Shown here: piece after piece, positions 25,856 through 34,350 of the stretch
Position numbering within the stretch: position 1 is the stretch's first letter
How the letters are laid out: the number at the start of each line of letters is the position of its first letter
Assembly (NCBI GenBank): GCA_002361485.1
Contig: DESZ01000006.1
Location: 62,001-126,000, forward strand
Reading direction: 5' to 3'
Length of the DNA stretch: 64,000 nucleotides
Source of the DNA: Cyanobacteria bacterium UBA3301
GTDB lineage: Bacteria; Cyanobacteriota; Vampirovibrionia; Gastranaerophilales; Gastranaerophilaceae
Notes under the pieces: model-generated
The model's input: the letters and a program-made list of their open reading frames with translations, nothing else
Told to the model about the DNA's origin: nothing
Databases searched by the model: none
Made by a program: the position numbers and the translations under genes

Positions 25856-27168
25856 TTTTTATCGGATAATATGGCTGTTATTACCGCTATATATGTCCAA
25901 AATACAAATTGTAATTGCGGTCTGAAATAAATCGTATCGACAAGCCCGTGAAACATTATTGCAAAAATTGCAATAATACAAGCGGATATGTATATTATTT
26001 TTTCAATATTTTCGGAAGATAAAACGAATTTTATTCCTTGATAGCAAACAGTAAATAAAAATCCCAAAAATGCGATAAGTGCAAAAATCCCGCTTTCAAC
26101 CGCAGTTTCTAAATATATATTGTATGCACTTAAAGCGTCAAACCCTGTTTTCATATAAAGTCCGTATATTTCGCGGAAATTTTTATTTCCTACACCTATA
26201 CCAAGAATCCAATTGTCCTTAAACATTTGAATACAGGAATGATACACATTAAATCTGAACGAGTTTGATGAATCATTTCTCATTGCAAAAATGGACAAAA
26301 ATCTTAAACGCAAAGAATTTACAAATGTAAGCATTAAAATAAATAATCCGATGGCTGAACTTATCAGAGTTATGTATATTTTTTTATAAGTTTTCCAGAA
26401 GAATTTCGCAGAGATTAAAAATACCAATCCGAAAATCAAAATCATTGCCAAATATGCGCCTCTGCATCCTGTTTGTAATATTGCATAAATTACGGCAAGA
26501 CAAGCGCACCCTGCACATAATGATAACTTGAAAGCTTTTTTATTAAGAAAATGAAATACGGAACCTATTACTATCGGCAGTCCTGCAACAAGATATCCGC
26601 CGTATAAGTTCGGGTTTAAAGGCTTTAAAGAGCCGTAAACTCTTGAAATTACATCTTCAGGGTTTAAGTTTGAAGTATCCTGCCATGTGGAAATAGCTTC
26701 AAGATGCAGTGTTGATTGAAAAACTCCTAACAAGCCTTCACCAAAGACACAAAGTGCAATTGTACCTAATACCCAAGGAATATTTTTCATATTGTCTTTT
26801 AAATGCAAAGCTACTGAAAAATAAAATGTTATATATATAAAAGTCTTAAAGAAACCTTTTAAACTTAATGCAAAGAGGCTTGAACCGAATAAACTTATTA
26901 CAACAATCATAAAATATGCAATCAGCCATATTTCGTAATGATTAAATTCTAATTTTGTTTTTGGCATAATAAATAATTTTACAGCGGTTAAAAATATTAC
27001 GATTAGTGCGAAAAAGCCTATATAATCGGAATTCATAAAGGTTGAAGATACATAAGTAATTAAGATGAACGTCAAAATAAACTTGTCAATATTTTGTAAA
27101 AGCAAGCTGTTCTCGTACAATATCCCTAATCTGTCCTGAAAAAATTTAAAAATACTATTGAACATCAT
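25852..27168 (-). CDS. O-antigen ligase / polymerase family membrane protein
   Basis: 438 aa with about eleven hydrophobic helices, the layout of WaaL/Wzy-type proteins. The large periplasmic loop holds the conserved region around MFKDNWILGIGVGNKNFREIY followed by AYNIYLETAVESGI; the preceding QTGCRGAYLAM is the typical arginine-containing motif. The family joins undecaprenyl-linked glycans to lipid A core or polymerises them. Start region overlaps the DUF4330 gene by 14 bases, and the heptose kinase gene is just upstream, consistent with lipopolysaccharide assembly. WaaL versus Wzy cannot be separated by sequence alone. Confidence 0.85.
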   Translation of the reverse strand: MMFNSIFKFFQDRLGILYENSLLLQNIDKFILTFILITYVSSTFMNSDYIGFFALIVIFLTAVKLFIMPKTKLEFNHYEIWLIAYFMIVVISLFGSSLFALSLKGFFKTFIYITFYFSVALHLKDNMKNIPWVLGTIALCVFGEGLLGVFQSTLHLEAISTWQDTSNLNPEDVISRVYGSLKPLNPNLYGGYLVAGLPIVIGSVFHFLNKKAFKLSLCAGCACLAVIYAILQTGCRGAYLAMILIFGLVFLISAKFFWKTYKKIYITLISSAIGLFILMLTFVNSLRLRFLSIFAMRNDSSNSFRFNVYHSCIQMFKDNWILGIGVGNKNFREIYGLYMKTGFDALSAYNIYLETAVESGIFALIAFLGFLFTVCYQGIKFVLSSENIEKIIYISACIIAIFAIMFHGLVDTIYFRPQLQFVFWTYIAVITAILSDKN

Positions 27169-27724
27169 CTGTTGTATTCATACCATTATTAACTGCTTGG
27201 TCCGCAACGGCATCAACTATCCTTACGTCTGAAACAGAACCCGTAAATCTGTAATCAGCCCCCTCTATTGTAATCGGTAAGCCGACTTTAATTTTGTTCC
27301 CTCCGACTATTGCCCCGTCTTTTGTAATTTTTGCAACATCAGTTAAAGATACGACAACATCATACAAATCAGGCTGTGATGCATCCTCAACTTCAATAAC
27401 AACTTTTTTACTGCTTAACGGTTGTAAAACAATTTTTCTTCTGTCTGCTTTAACATCAACAATATCAACATCATTATACGGAACGTTTCTTATTGTTATA
27501 AAAGTTTTTTCACCTTTTACGATAGGTAATTTGTCACCTGAAAATGTAACTCCGCGCATATAAACCTTGAATACAATTTTTGACGTTGCTTCAATCTGTT
27601 TATCCGCAGTTTGTCTGAATCCTTTATAGGTATAGCCTCCAACAGCTAACGCTACAATAAAAAATGCGACTATGATAAAATCAACTAATCTGATTTTTTT
27701 CAATATTTCTTTTATTTTATCCAT
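27155..27724 (-). CDS. DUF4330-type single-pass membrane protein
   Basis: 189 aa: short basic N-terminus, one transmembrane helix (about 14-30, VDFIIVAFFIVALAVGGY) and an extracytoplasmic beta-rich domain (about 45-175) with VFKVYMRGV and a KGEKTFITIRNVPY segment. The layout fits the cyanobacterial DUF4330 family, whose function is unknown. It sits between the heptose kinase gene (12 bases away) and the O-antigen ligase gene (overlapping), so a role in glycan assembly or export is likely by context. Confidence 0.65.
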   Translation of the reverse strand: MDKIKEILKKIRLVDFIIVAFFIVALAVGGYTYKGFRQTADKQIEATSKIVFKVYMRGVTFSGDKLPIVKGEKTFITIRNVPYNDVDIVDVKADRRKIVLQPLSSKKVVIEVEDASQPDLYDVVVSLTDVAKITKDGAIVGGNKIKVGLPITIEGADYRFTGSVSDVRIVDAVADQAVNNGMNTTDDVQ

Positions 27725-27736
27725 GAAACATCTCCT

Positions 27737-28741
27737 TTATAATTCTTCAACGGCAGAAAGTAATTCGTTGATTGTTGTTGTAGCGCATCCATATTGTCTT
27801 ACGACAATGCTTGCTGCAACATTTCCGATAATTGCCGAATAGACAGGATCTATACCTGCGGCCATAGCTAAGGAATACACCGCAGTAACCGTATCACCAG
27901 CACCTGTCACATCAAAAACCTCCGATTTATTAAATACAGGAATTTTTGTATAATCATTATTCGGTTTGGTAACAAACATTCCGTCAGCTCCGCAGGTTAT
28001 AAGTATGGCTTTAGCGCCGGTTTCATTTAATAATTTGTCACCTGCGAGTTTTAAATCTTCCTCGTTATGGATTTCAAAACCGACTGATTTTTCGGTATCA
28101 GGCAAATTTGGAGTCATTGAAGTTACCTTTTTGTATGAAGATAAATCCCTTTGAGCATCCACAACAATTACTTTATTCAACTTATTAGCCAAATCAATCG
28201 TATATTTAATAATCTTATCAGTCAAAGTCCCGATATGATAATTTGAGAGAATAACAGCATCGTATAACGGCAACAGTTCATCTATTTTTCTAAGAATTTT
28301 TGTTTCTGTTTCTTCACATATAGAGCCTTTTGATTGTCTGTCAATTCTTACAATCTGCTGGGTAATGGAAGTTGTTATTGCGCCTGAAATTCTTGTTTTA
28401 ACAATGGTCTTTCGTGTTTTATCAATAACAATTCCGTCACAGTTTATTTTTGCAGCTTTAAATGTATCAAATAAAAAGCCTGAATGATAATCATCTCCGG
28501 CAACCCCGATAACGCCGACTTTACCGTTATTTAATGTTGAAACATTATGGGCAGCGTTTGAGGCACCGCCTAATATATGTCTTGTTTTAGTATGCTGAAG
28601 AATTAAAACAGGAGCTTCTCTTGAAATTCTCTCCGCATCTCCGTATATCATTTCATCTAGTGCTAAATCTCCGATAATTAAGACTTTTTTATCGGCAAGT
28701 TTGTTTATACTGTCAATTATTACTTGTTTATCAAAATTCAT
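27737..28741 (-). CDS. D-glycero-beta-D-manno-heptose-7-phosphate kinase (HldE domain I / RfaE1)
   Basis: PfkB-family sugar kinase of 334 aa. ATG 28741 is preferred over an upstream in-frame ATG (28792) because it begins at the normal family start. The chain contains GDLALDEMIYGDAERISREAPV, split here as the RfaE-type N-terminus (GDLALDE and ERISREAPV), GGASNAAHNV, and the PfkB signature DVTGAGDTVTAV near the C-terminus with the catalytic Asp. It makes heptose-1,7-bisphosphate for the ADP-heptose of the lipopolysaccharide core. The adenylyltransferase half of fused HldE is absent and not found nearby, so it must be a separate gene elsewhere. Confidence 0.9.
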   Translation of the reverse strand: MNFDKQVIIDSINKLADKKVLIIGDLALDEMIYGDAERISREAPVLILQHTKTRHILGGASNAAHNVSTLNNGKVGVIGVAGDDYHSGFLFDTFKAAKINCDGIVIDKTRKTIVKTRISGAITTSITQQIVRIDRQSKGSICEETETKILRKIDELLPLYDAVILSNYHIGTLTDKIIKYTIDLANKLNKVIVVDAQRDLSSYKKVTSMTPNLPDTEKSVGFEIHNEEDLKLAGDKLLNETGAKAILITCGADGMFVTKPNNDYTKIPVFNKSEVFDVTGAGDTVTAVYSLAMAAGIDPVYSAIIGNVAASIVVRQYGCATTTINELLSAVEEL

Positions 28742-28885
28742 AATTTTCTCTCTTATACTCCGCAAGAAAATTTTATCATAAACAGATTGCATATTAAAAC
28801 AATATGTAAAAAAAGTTTAATCATACACTTAAGGGATATAAAAATTTTAAATAATGCTATGATAAAACAAAAGGAAAATTGTACT

Positions 28886-29272
28886 ATGACTTATGAAGAA
28901 TTAATGCAAAAAGCGATTGAAGTATCAAAAAACTCTTATTCCCCATATTCAAAATTTGCTGTGGGAGCTTGCCTTGAAACGGTGGGCGGTAAAATATATA
29001 CAGGCTGTAATTTTGAAAATTCCAGTTTCGGAATGACAATATGTGCTGAACGAAACGCAATAGGCTCAGCCATCGCAGACGGCGAAAAAAGAATTAAAGC
29101 TATTGCAATATATTCTCCAAATCAAGATAATTGCGCGCCTTGCGGCGCATGCAGACAGGTGTTGCATGAATTCTGCGACAGTGATGAAGATGTTGATATA
29201 ATTCTAAAAAACGGTGATGAACTTAAAATATACACTTTGGCTCAATTACTGCCGGAAAGTTTTAATTTATAA
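28886..29272 (+). CDS. cdd: Cytidine deaminase
   Basis: Homotetrameric-type cytidine deaminase of 128 aa, normal for this class, converting cytidine/deoxycytidine to uridine forms in pyrimidine salvage. Zinc ligands are Cys53 (TICAERNAI), Cys86 and Cys89 (CAPCGACRQ), with catalytic Glu55. NSYSPYSKFAVGA (16-28) is the typical N-terminal substrate segment. The open frame reaches back to 28724 but ATG 28886, behind AAAGGA, begins at the family start. Its stop shares a base with the next ATG (TAATG). Confidence 0.95.
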   Translation: MTYEELMQKAIEVSKNSYSPYSKFAVGACLETVGGKIYTGCNFENSSFGMTICAERNAIGSAIADGEKRIKAIAIYSPNQDNCAPCGACRQVLHEFCDSDEDVDIILKNGDELKIYTLAQLLPESFNL

Positions 29273-29481
29273 TGTATATATTTGAAGTTTTGACAAAAAT
29301 TTTTAAAGGAAAAAAATATAAAAAATTATTTCCGTATCAAGCTGATTATAAGGAAAATATTATTGAAACCCCTGAAGATTGCGAGCATTTTTTTATGCCT
29401 TTGGATTCTTCCAATGAAATGTTTGCTTGTAAATACTGCGGTTTAGTGGTTTCAAAAGATAAGTTAAATAATAAACAATAA
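29272..29481 (+). CDS. Small zinc-ribbon-like protein coupled to cdd
   Basis: 69 aa. The C-terminal half has Asp-Cys-Glu-His-Phe at 37-41 and Cys-Lys-Tyr-Cys-Gly near 53-57, enough for a small zinc site, after a basic N-terminus (KIFKGKKYKK). Translation is coupled to cdd through TAATG. No defined family is recognised; a nucleic-acid-binding or metal-binding role is possible. Confidence 0.6.
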   Translation: MYIFEVLTKIFKGKKYKKLFPYQADYKENIIETPEDCEHFFMPLDSSNEMFACKYCGLVVSKDKLNNKQ

Positions 29482-29585
29482 TAAATCAGCAATAAAGATA
29501 ATATTCTACTACCTCTTATGGTGATTATTTTTTTTTACGCGCAATATAAACTTTTAATAGACAGATATTGTGGAGTAAATGAATT

Positions 29586-29891
29586 ATGTTTATTGGAAAT
29601 AGTTGTCATGATTGCATATACAATCAATTGGAAATGAAAAATGTAGATAAAAATATTCTTGGTTGGTTCGAAGACATAATAGATGAAAACAAATGTAAAA
29701 TTGAACGTAAAGAATGGAAAAGCAAATATAACAGTTATGTTGTATATGATTATGAACCGTTTTGTACTGAAGGTTTTGAGATTAATCTTGTAATATCTTC
29801 TCGTGACAGAGCGTATTTGAATTTCATAAAATATTTGTACGATGAAAAAGTCAGTACAATAGAATTCTTGAATAATTGTATTACAATATAA
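29586..29891 (+). CDS. Hypothetical 101-aa protein
   Basis: 101 aa with no membrane segment. It begins MFIGNSCHDCIYN (CHDC motif) and is otherwise acidic with aromatic residues (NILGWFEDII, YNSYVVYDYEPF). The upstream region has GTGGAG seven bases before the ATG and a strong terminator follows directly, which supports a real gene. No family or function is recognised. Confidence 0.6.
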   Translation: MFIGNSCHDCIYNQLEMKNVDKNILGWFEDIIDENKCKIERKEWKSKYNSYVVYDYEPFCTEGFEINLVISSRDRAYLNFIKYLYDEKVSTIEFLNNCITI

Positions 29892-29922
29892 AAAAGAAGC
29901 ACCCAAAAGGTGCTTCTTTTTT
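29890..29922. terminator. Bidirectional terminator
   Basis: AAAAAAGAAGCACC pairs with GGTGCTTCTTTTTT around CAAAA, between the 101-aa gene and the convergent zinc-ribbon gene. Confidence 0.9.
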
Positions 29923-29930
29923 ACTATATT

Positions 29931-30239
29931 TTATTCTGCAGAAACGGTTTCAGTTTCGGTTTGAGCTTCTTCATTTACTAGCTTAAAACATTCTTTACAA
30001 TAAACTTCTTTGCCCGGAACAGGTTTGAAAGGAACTTGTGTTTGAGCTCCGCACTTTGAACAAACCGCATCGTGCATCTTTCTTGAACGCCTGTGCAGTT
30101 TTCTTCGTGCTTTTCTACATTCGTTGCATCTTTTTGGTTTGTTTACAAGACCTTTTTCAGCATAAAACTCTTGTTCTCCGGCAGTAAAGACAAATTCGCA
30201 ACCACAGTCTTCACATACTAACTTTTCATCTTCGTACAT
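29931..30239 (-). CDS. Zinc-ribbon protein (zf-trcl type plus C-terminal CxxC pair)
   Basis: 102 aa with two zinc sites. The first is the probable zinc-ribbon (zf-trcl) domain: LVCEDCGCEFVFTAGEQEFY, cut here as Cys-x2-Cys with FTAGEQEFYAEKG, closed by RCNECRKARR. The second is CSKCGAQTQVPFKP ... YCKECF. A basic segment lies between. The tail is Glu/Thr-rich and disordered. Members are small conserved proteins of unknown role, perhaps RNA- or ribosome-linked. Confidence 0.8.
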   Translation of the reverse strand: MYEDEKLVCEDCGCEFVFTAGEQEFYAEKGLVNKPKRCNECRKARRKLHRRSRKMHDAVCSKCGAQTQVPFKPVPGKEVYCKECFKLVNEEAQTETETVSAE

Positions 30240-30334
30240 TGTTTTTCTCCTGGTTTGTGTACTTTTGGTTTTATTAAGAAACCATTATCATCTTCATTGT
30301 ACACTTTTTTTCAAATTTTGCAAGTGTTTGTAAA

Positions 30335-30952
30335 TTATCCCATCGGAGGCGGCTGAATATATAAAGGTTTTACATCCTGCCAATTACATTTATTATGTTG
30401 TAATTTTTCATAAGCCAAATTAGCAAGTATTTCTCCCAACGGGTATTGACTTTGCTGATAGGATGTTCCGCCAAGAATTTGTTGAAGTTTATCATCAGTT
30501 ATAAGCGTGTATTCTTTTTCTTTTAATTTTTGTTTAACTTCTTCTAATTGTACCGCTCCTTTGATTTCGTTATCAATATAAAGATATGCACAATTCTTTC
30601 TTGCATCCAGTGCTACCGCAGGATTTTTTTTATCCGGAAAAATTTTTGCAAGTACCTCTAAAGAAGAAACACCAACAGCTTGTATATTCAGCTGTTGAGC
30701 CATAATTCTTGCAACTGTTGTGCAGGCTCTTATCCCTGTAAAGCTTCCCGGCCCGACATTAGTCCCGATTGCACCTAAATCGCGCGGAGTCACATTATTA
30801 GCTTTTAACATATTTTTTATTGTCGAAATTAAAAAGGCAGAATGATATTTATTGTCTTTATTTTCTACAATTTCTGAAGCTAAAATTCTGTCATTTTCTG
30901 CTAATGTAACATACATCTTATCCAAACAGGTATCAAAAACCAAAATTTTCAT
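30335..30952 (-). CDS. tsaB: tRNA threonylcarbamoyladenosine biosynthesis protein TsaB
   Basis: ASKHA-fold partner of TsaD in making t6A37 on ANN-decoding tRNAs. 205 aa. ILVFDTCLDKMYVTL is the first phosphate loop region and GTNVGPGSFTGIRA (about 63-76) the family signature; SSLEVLA follows. TsaB has no catalytic activity by itself and serves as a scaffold. The gene begins three bases after tsaE, giving a tsaE-tsaB pair. The closing Pro-rich residues (YIQPPPMG) are normal. Confidence 0.92.
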   Translation of the reverse strand: MKILVFDTCLDKMYVTLAENDRILASEIVENKDNKYHSAFLISTIKNMLKANNVTPRDLGAIGTNVGPGSFTGIRACTTVARIMAQQLNIQAVGVSSLEVLAKIFPDKKNPAVALDARKNCAYLYIDNEIKGAVQLEEVKQKLKEKEYTLITDDKLQQILGGTSYQQSQYPLGEILANLAYEKLQHNKCNWQDVKPLYIQPPPMG

Positions 30953-30955
30953 TTA

Positions 30956-31429
30956 TTATCCTCTCAATTGTTCAATTATGCCTTTGCATTTATCTCCAAA
31001 ACCTTCAAAAGAATATTTCCTGTAATCATTATCATCATAAGTCACGTTTATTTTTATATGTTCAAACGGGACTTGATTTTGAGAAAATTCTGCCCATTCA
31101 ACAAAAGTTATCTGTTTTCCTTCTGAATATTCGCGAAGTTCATCAAAAATAGTTTTCACACCTTCGTTTTCTAATCTGTATAAATCAAAATGGTAAACAG
31201 GAATTTTTGCACTGTGATATTCGTTCAATATAACAAAACTAGGGCTAGTAACTTTTTCGGTTATGCCGATTGCAGATGCAACTTCTTTTACGAATGCGGT
31301 TTTACCCGCACCAATTTCACCGTACAAATTTATGAAACATCCGTCATCTTCAATTATGTGTGCAAATTTTTGCGCTAATTCTTTTGTATCATCAAGAGTT
31401 TTGCATATTTTTTCATATTTATTAGTCAT
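30956..31429 (-). CDS. tsaE: tRNA threonylcarbamoyladenosine biosynthesis ATPase TsaE
   Basis: P-loop ATPase of the t6A complex, 157 aa. Walker A is GEIGAGKT (37-44), SPSFVILNEY is the switch region, HFDLYRLE the Walker B-like strand and ITFVEWAE the final signature. It interacts with TsaB, encoded just downstream, and TsaD (not in the window). It overlaps the end of the upstream diguanylate cyclase gene by eight bases, an unusual pairing but probably only operon packing. Confidence 0.94.
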   Translation of the reverse strand: MTNKYEKICKTLDDTKELAQKFAHIIEDDGCFINLYGEIGAGKTAFVKEVASAIGITEKVTSPSFVILNEYHSAKIPVYHFDLYRLENEGVKTIFDELREYSEGKQITFVEWAEFSQNQVPFEHIKINVTYDDNDYRKYSFEGFGDKCKGIIEQLRG

Positions 31430-32657
31430 TATTCACCACCACTTTGTTTCTGCCGGTATTTTTTGCCTGATACAATGCTTTATCAGCTTTTATAATTAAG
31501 TCTTCAACATTATCGTTTTCCTTTAGTTCGTATATTCCTAAGCTGATTGTAATATTTATATTTTTGGTTTCAATATCAGGATTAACTTTTGAAATATCTA
31601 TTGTTTTAGATTCAATTGCGCATCTTAAACGTTCTGCTACCATTTTTGCTTCATGAATTTCAGTAAAAGGTAATAATATCGAAAATTCTTCCCCGCCGTA
31701 TCTGCCTGCAATATCGTATTCTCTCAATTGTCCTCTGATAACTTTTGCAATAGTTTTTAAAACCAAATCACCAACCGCGTGGCCGTATGTATCATTCACA
31801 TTTTTGAAAAAGTCTATATCAGTCATAATTCCACATAATGGAGCTTGTTGACGTTTGGCATTAGCGACTTCCTGTTTCATACGTACTTCCAACTGATGCC
31901 TGTTATAAAATCCCGTTAAAGCATCCAACGTTGCGTGTTTCAAAATTTCGGCATAAACATTTGCTCTGTTTATTGTAATTGCAATCTGCGCGGACAATTG
32001 TTCTAAATATTCAATATCTTTTAAGGATATCTCTTTTTCTGTGCTTTTTATAGCCAAAGCTCCGACTATTTTCGACTCGCATACCAACGGGATTGCGCAT
32101 ATTTTTTTATCCTCAGACAATATTTGTTTATCCGTATATTGAATAACTCCGGTGATTTTACTGTCATTACAAGCATTTGGCCAAACTAAAACATTTAAGC
32201 CGGATTCTTCCTTTTTTAGAAATATGTATGAAAGATAATCTTCAAAAAATTTATCCAACATTTCCCCAATCAGCGGAACTATATATTTCAATTCGTATTG
32301 TGTTTCAATAATTTTGGCAATATTTTTCATCATATCGTGAAAATCTATATCTTTTTGCATCTTTTGGCTCAAGATAATGTTTTGAATCTTTAATGATATA
32401 AATTGCCCGACGATTGACAAAAAATTATCAAGTTCATCTGTTCGCTTGCTGAATTCCAGATTAGCAATATGCTTTTTATGCTTATACAACGGGAAAACAT
32501 AACCCTCATACTCTTGAAACTTATTATTATCTGTTTCAATTTTTACTTCGCCTGTTGAAAAATTTTGTTCAAAAAAGCTCTTCAAAGAAGACTCCAGTGA
32601 TTTCTCACTGAAGCTTTCATTTAAAATATGTGATAATTTTGAGATTTTATCAAGCAA
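31422..32657 (-). CDS. Diguanylate cyclase with GAF-like sensor
   Basis: 411 aa, soluble. Residues 85-230 form a GAF-like domain (VPLIGEMLDKFFEDYL, KICAIPLVCESKIVGALAIKS), followed by a GGDEF domain (about 245-405). The active loop RYGGEEFSILLP (319-330) is intact and REYD before it is an RxxD inhibitory site; LDALTGFYNRHQLE is the conserved start of the domain. It should be an active c-di-GMP synthase. It starts two bases after yebC and overlaps tsaE. Together with the CHASE2 enzyme at 7.6 kb it gives two cyclases in the window and no EAL or HD-GYP phosphodiesterase. Confidence 0.9.
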   Translation of the reverse strand: MLDKISKLSHILNESFSEKSLESSLKSFFEQNFSTGEVKIETDNNKFQEYEGYVFPLYKHKKHIANLEFSKRTDELDNFLSIVGQFISLKIQNIILSQKMQKDIDFHDMMKNIAKIIETQYELKYIVPLIGEMLDKFFEDYLSYIFLKKEESGLNVLVWPNACNDSKITGVIQYTDKQILSEDKKICAIPLVCESKIVGALAIKSTEKEISLKDIEYLEQLSAQIAITINRANVYAEILKHATLDALTGFYNRHQLEVRMKQEVANAKRQQAPLCGIMTDIDFFKNVNDTYGHAVGDLVLKTIAKVIRGQLREYDIAGRYGGEEFSILLPFTEIHEAKMVAERLRCAIESKTIDISKVNPDIETKNINITISLGIYELKENDNVEDLIIKADKALYQAKNTGRNKVVVNND

Positions 32658-32659
32658 TA

Positions 32660-33412
32660 CTAAACCTCTAATTTCTGAGCAATATCATCAGGTATTTCGC
32701 AATTTGCATACACGTTTTGTACGTCATCCAATTCTTCTAATCTGTCTATTAAACGCATAACGGATTGAGCGGTTTTTTCATCAGTGACATCAATTGTGTT
32801 TTTAGGAATTCTTGTAAATTCTGCAGTCGTACTTTTAAAACCTTCTTTTTCCAAACCTTCTACAACAGATTGGAAATTTTCAACAGAAGTTAAAACGCGA
32901 TATGTATCTTCATCTTCTTCGACATCATCAGCGTCAAGGTTGATTGATGCTTCAAACAGTTTGTCAAAGTCAACATTTTCGCTGTCAAACGATATTGAGC
33001 CTTTTTTATCAAACATCCAACCTACGCAATTTGTTTCCCCTAAATTGCCGCCGAATTTTGAAAATATTGAACGAACATCACCTGCGGTTCTGTTACGATT
33101 ATCCGTCATCGCTTCGACAACAACGGCAACTCCGCCTGCTGCGTATCCTTCATAAGTAATTTCTTCATAATTATCAGCAGCACCTGCTCCTGCACCTTTA
33201 TCAATCGCACGTTTAATATTATCATTTGGCAAACCGGCCGCTTTTGCCTTTTCAATTGCTGTTCTTAAACGGAAATTACCCGCAGGGTCAGGACCGCCAA
33301 GTCTTGCTGCAACGATAAGTTCTCTTGAATATTTTTGAAACACAACGGCTTTTTGACCGTCTGTTTTTGCTTTTTTATTCTTAATATTTGCCCATTTAGA
33401 GTGTCCTGACAT
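32660..33412 (-). CDS. yebC: YebC/PmpR family protein (translation or transcription factor)
   Basis: 250 aa, the full family length. It starts MSGHSKWANIKNKKAK and keeps RELIVAARLGGPDPAGN and LPNDNIKRAIDKG, the classic N-terminal signature; the acidic middle (DADDVEEDEDTY) and C-terminal domain are complete. Family members were described as transcription regulators, and recent work links some to translation of proline-rich stretches. It heads the group yebC, diguanylate cyclase, tsaE, tsaB. Confidence 0.94.
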   Translation of the reverse strand: MSGHSKWANIKNKKAKTDGQKAVVFQKYSRELIVAARLGGPDPAGNFRLRTAIEKAKAAGLPNDNIKRAIDKGAGAGAADNYEEITYEGYAAGGVAVVVEAMTDNRNRTAGDVRSIFSKFGGNLGETNCVGWMFDKKGSISFDSENVDFDKLFEASINLDADDVEEDEDTYRVLTSVENFQSVVEGLEKEGFKSTTAEFTRIPKNTIDVTDEKTAQSVMRLIDRLEELDDVQNVYANCEIPDDIAQKLEV

Positions 33413-33497
33413 GTTTATATCCCCTTATATTATGTAAATTCTTTCCTGACTGATAATAGCAAAAAAAGGTTTTATTTTCAATATTTTGTAAAGAAAG

Positions 33498-33522
33498 AAG
33501 GTGCGTTATTATAACGCACCTT
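33498..33522 (-). terminator. Terminator after the phage-structural-like gene
   Basis: AAGGTGCGTTA pairs with TAACGCACCTT around TTA, eight bases after the stop at 33531. On the minus strand a CTTCTTTC tail follows, so the T-run is weak. Confidence 0.65.
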
Positions 33523-33530
33523 TACTAATA

Positions 33531-34202
33531 CTAAACAAATGAAGCCGCGGTTGTCCCGATTTTTAGTGCTGTATCCAAAAAAGAATTCCCGCGATTTGCG
33601 TTATATGCATTCCATTGTGCCTGATATGCGTTTTGGTTGTACGAATTACCAGCCCCTGCATTAGCGGATGCCGCATTGAGATATCCGAGAATGTTGTTAT
33701 TTAACTGAGTATTCAGACCGCTTAAGAATGAGAGCGTGTTTATTCTGTTTGACAATTCTTCATTGTATAAGTTGTTTTGCGCAGCCATGAGCGTGTTACT
33801 CAAATCTGCGGCAGCTTGCGCCCGTTTATCGGTTATTCTGTTTAAGTTATTTAGAAATACCGAATTATCTAAATTACCGAAACGCGATGCTACATTATTT
33901 CTTAAATTGTTTTCCATAGGGGTATAAATTTCATTTATGGAATTTATACCTTGAGTTTTCATTGCATCAAGCTGTTGAGTCCATAAGTTCTTTTGGTTGT
34001 CAGAAATATTAAACAAATTTTTCAGGGAATTGTTCATATTCCCTTGAATAGAATTTAGCATACTCTTTTCGTTTTTTGACATGTTGTAATTTGTGCTGAC
34101 TGTATTACCTTTTTTTGTTGCAGTGGCCACTTTTTTGCCATTAATTGTTACTGCTCCGTTTGAATATTCAGGATATTGCGGAGCTTTTGATTTTTTACCC
34201 AT
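33531..34202 (-). CDS. Asn-rich helical protein resembling phage structural proteins
   Basis: ATG 34202 behind AAAGGA is preferred over an upstream ATG; it gives 223 aa. The protein begins MGKKSKAPQYPEYSNG, with a small beta segment (NGAVTINGKKVATATKKG), then long Asn/Gln/Leu-rich helices (about 45-165) and an Asn/Ala/Tyr-rich tail ending in a hydrophobic segment (DTALKIGTTAASFV). This build resembles internal virion or tail-linked proteins of short-tailed phages, but no other phage gene is adjacent. A perfect TATAAT promoter and a terminator frame it as a one-gene unit, possibly a domesticated remnant. Confidence 0.6.
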   Translation of the reverse strand: MGKKSKAPQYPEYSNGAVTINGKKVATATKKGNTVSTNYNMSKNEKSMLNSIQGNMNNSLKNLFNISDNQKNLWTQQLDAMKTQGINSINEIYTPMENNLRNNVASRFGNLDNSVFLNNLNRITDKRAQAAADLSNTLMAAQNNLYNEELSNRINTLSFLSGLNTQLNNNILGYLNAASANAGAGNSYNQNAYQAQWNAYNANRGNSFLDTALKIGTTAASFV

Positions 34203-34265
34203 AATAAATTTATCCTTTCCGTACGGAAGGACAATACAGTAAAACATTTCGGCTGATACGCTTGT

Positions 34266-34294
34266 ATTATAACATTTTTTCTAAATTATGTAAA
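34266..34294 (-). promoter_or_regulatory. Sigma-70 promoter of the phage-structural-like gene
   Basis: On the minus strand TTTACA (34294-34289), 17-bp spacer, TATAAT (34271-34266). It lies in the gap shared with the divergent uvrA gene. Confidence 0.65.
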
Positions 34295-34350
34295 GTTCAT
34301 TGCATATTTTATTTGAAATAATTAATTATCCGTATGATAATGTATTTACT

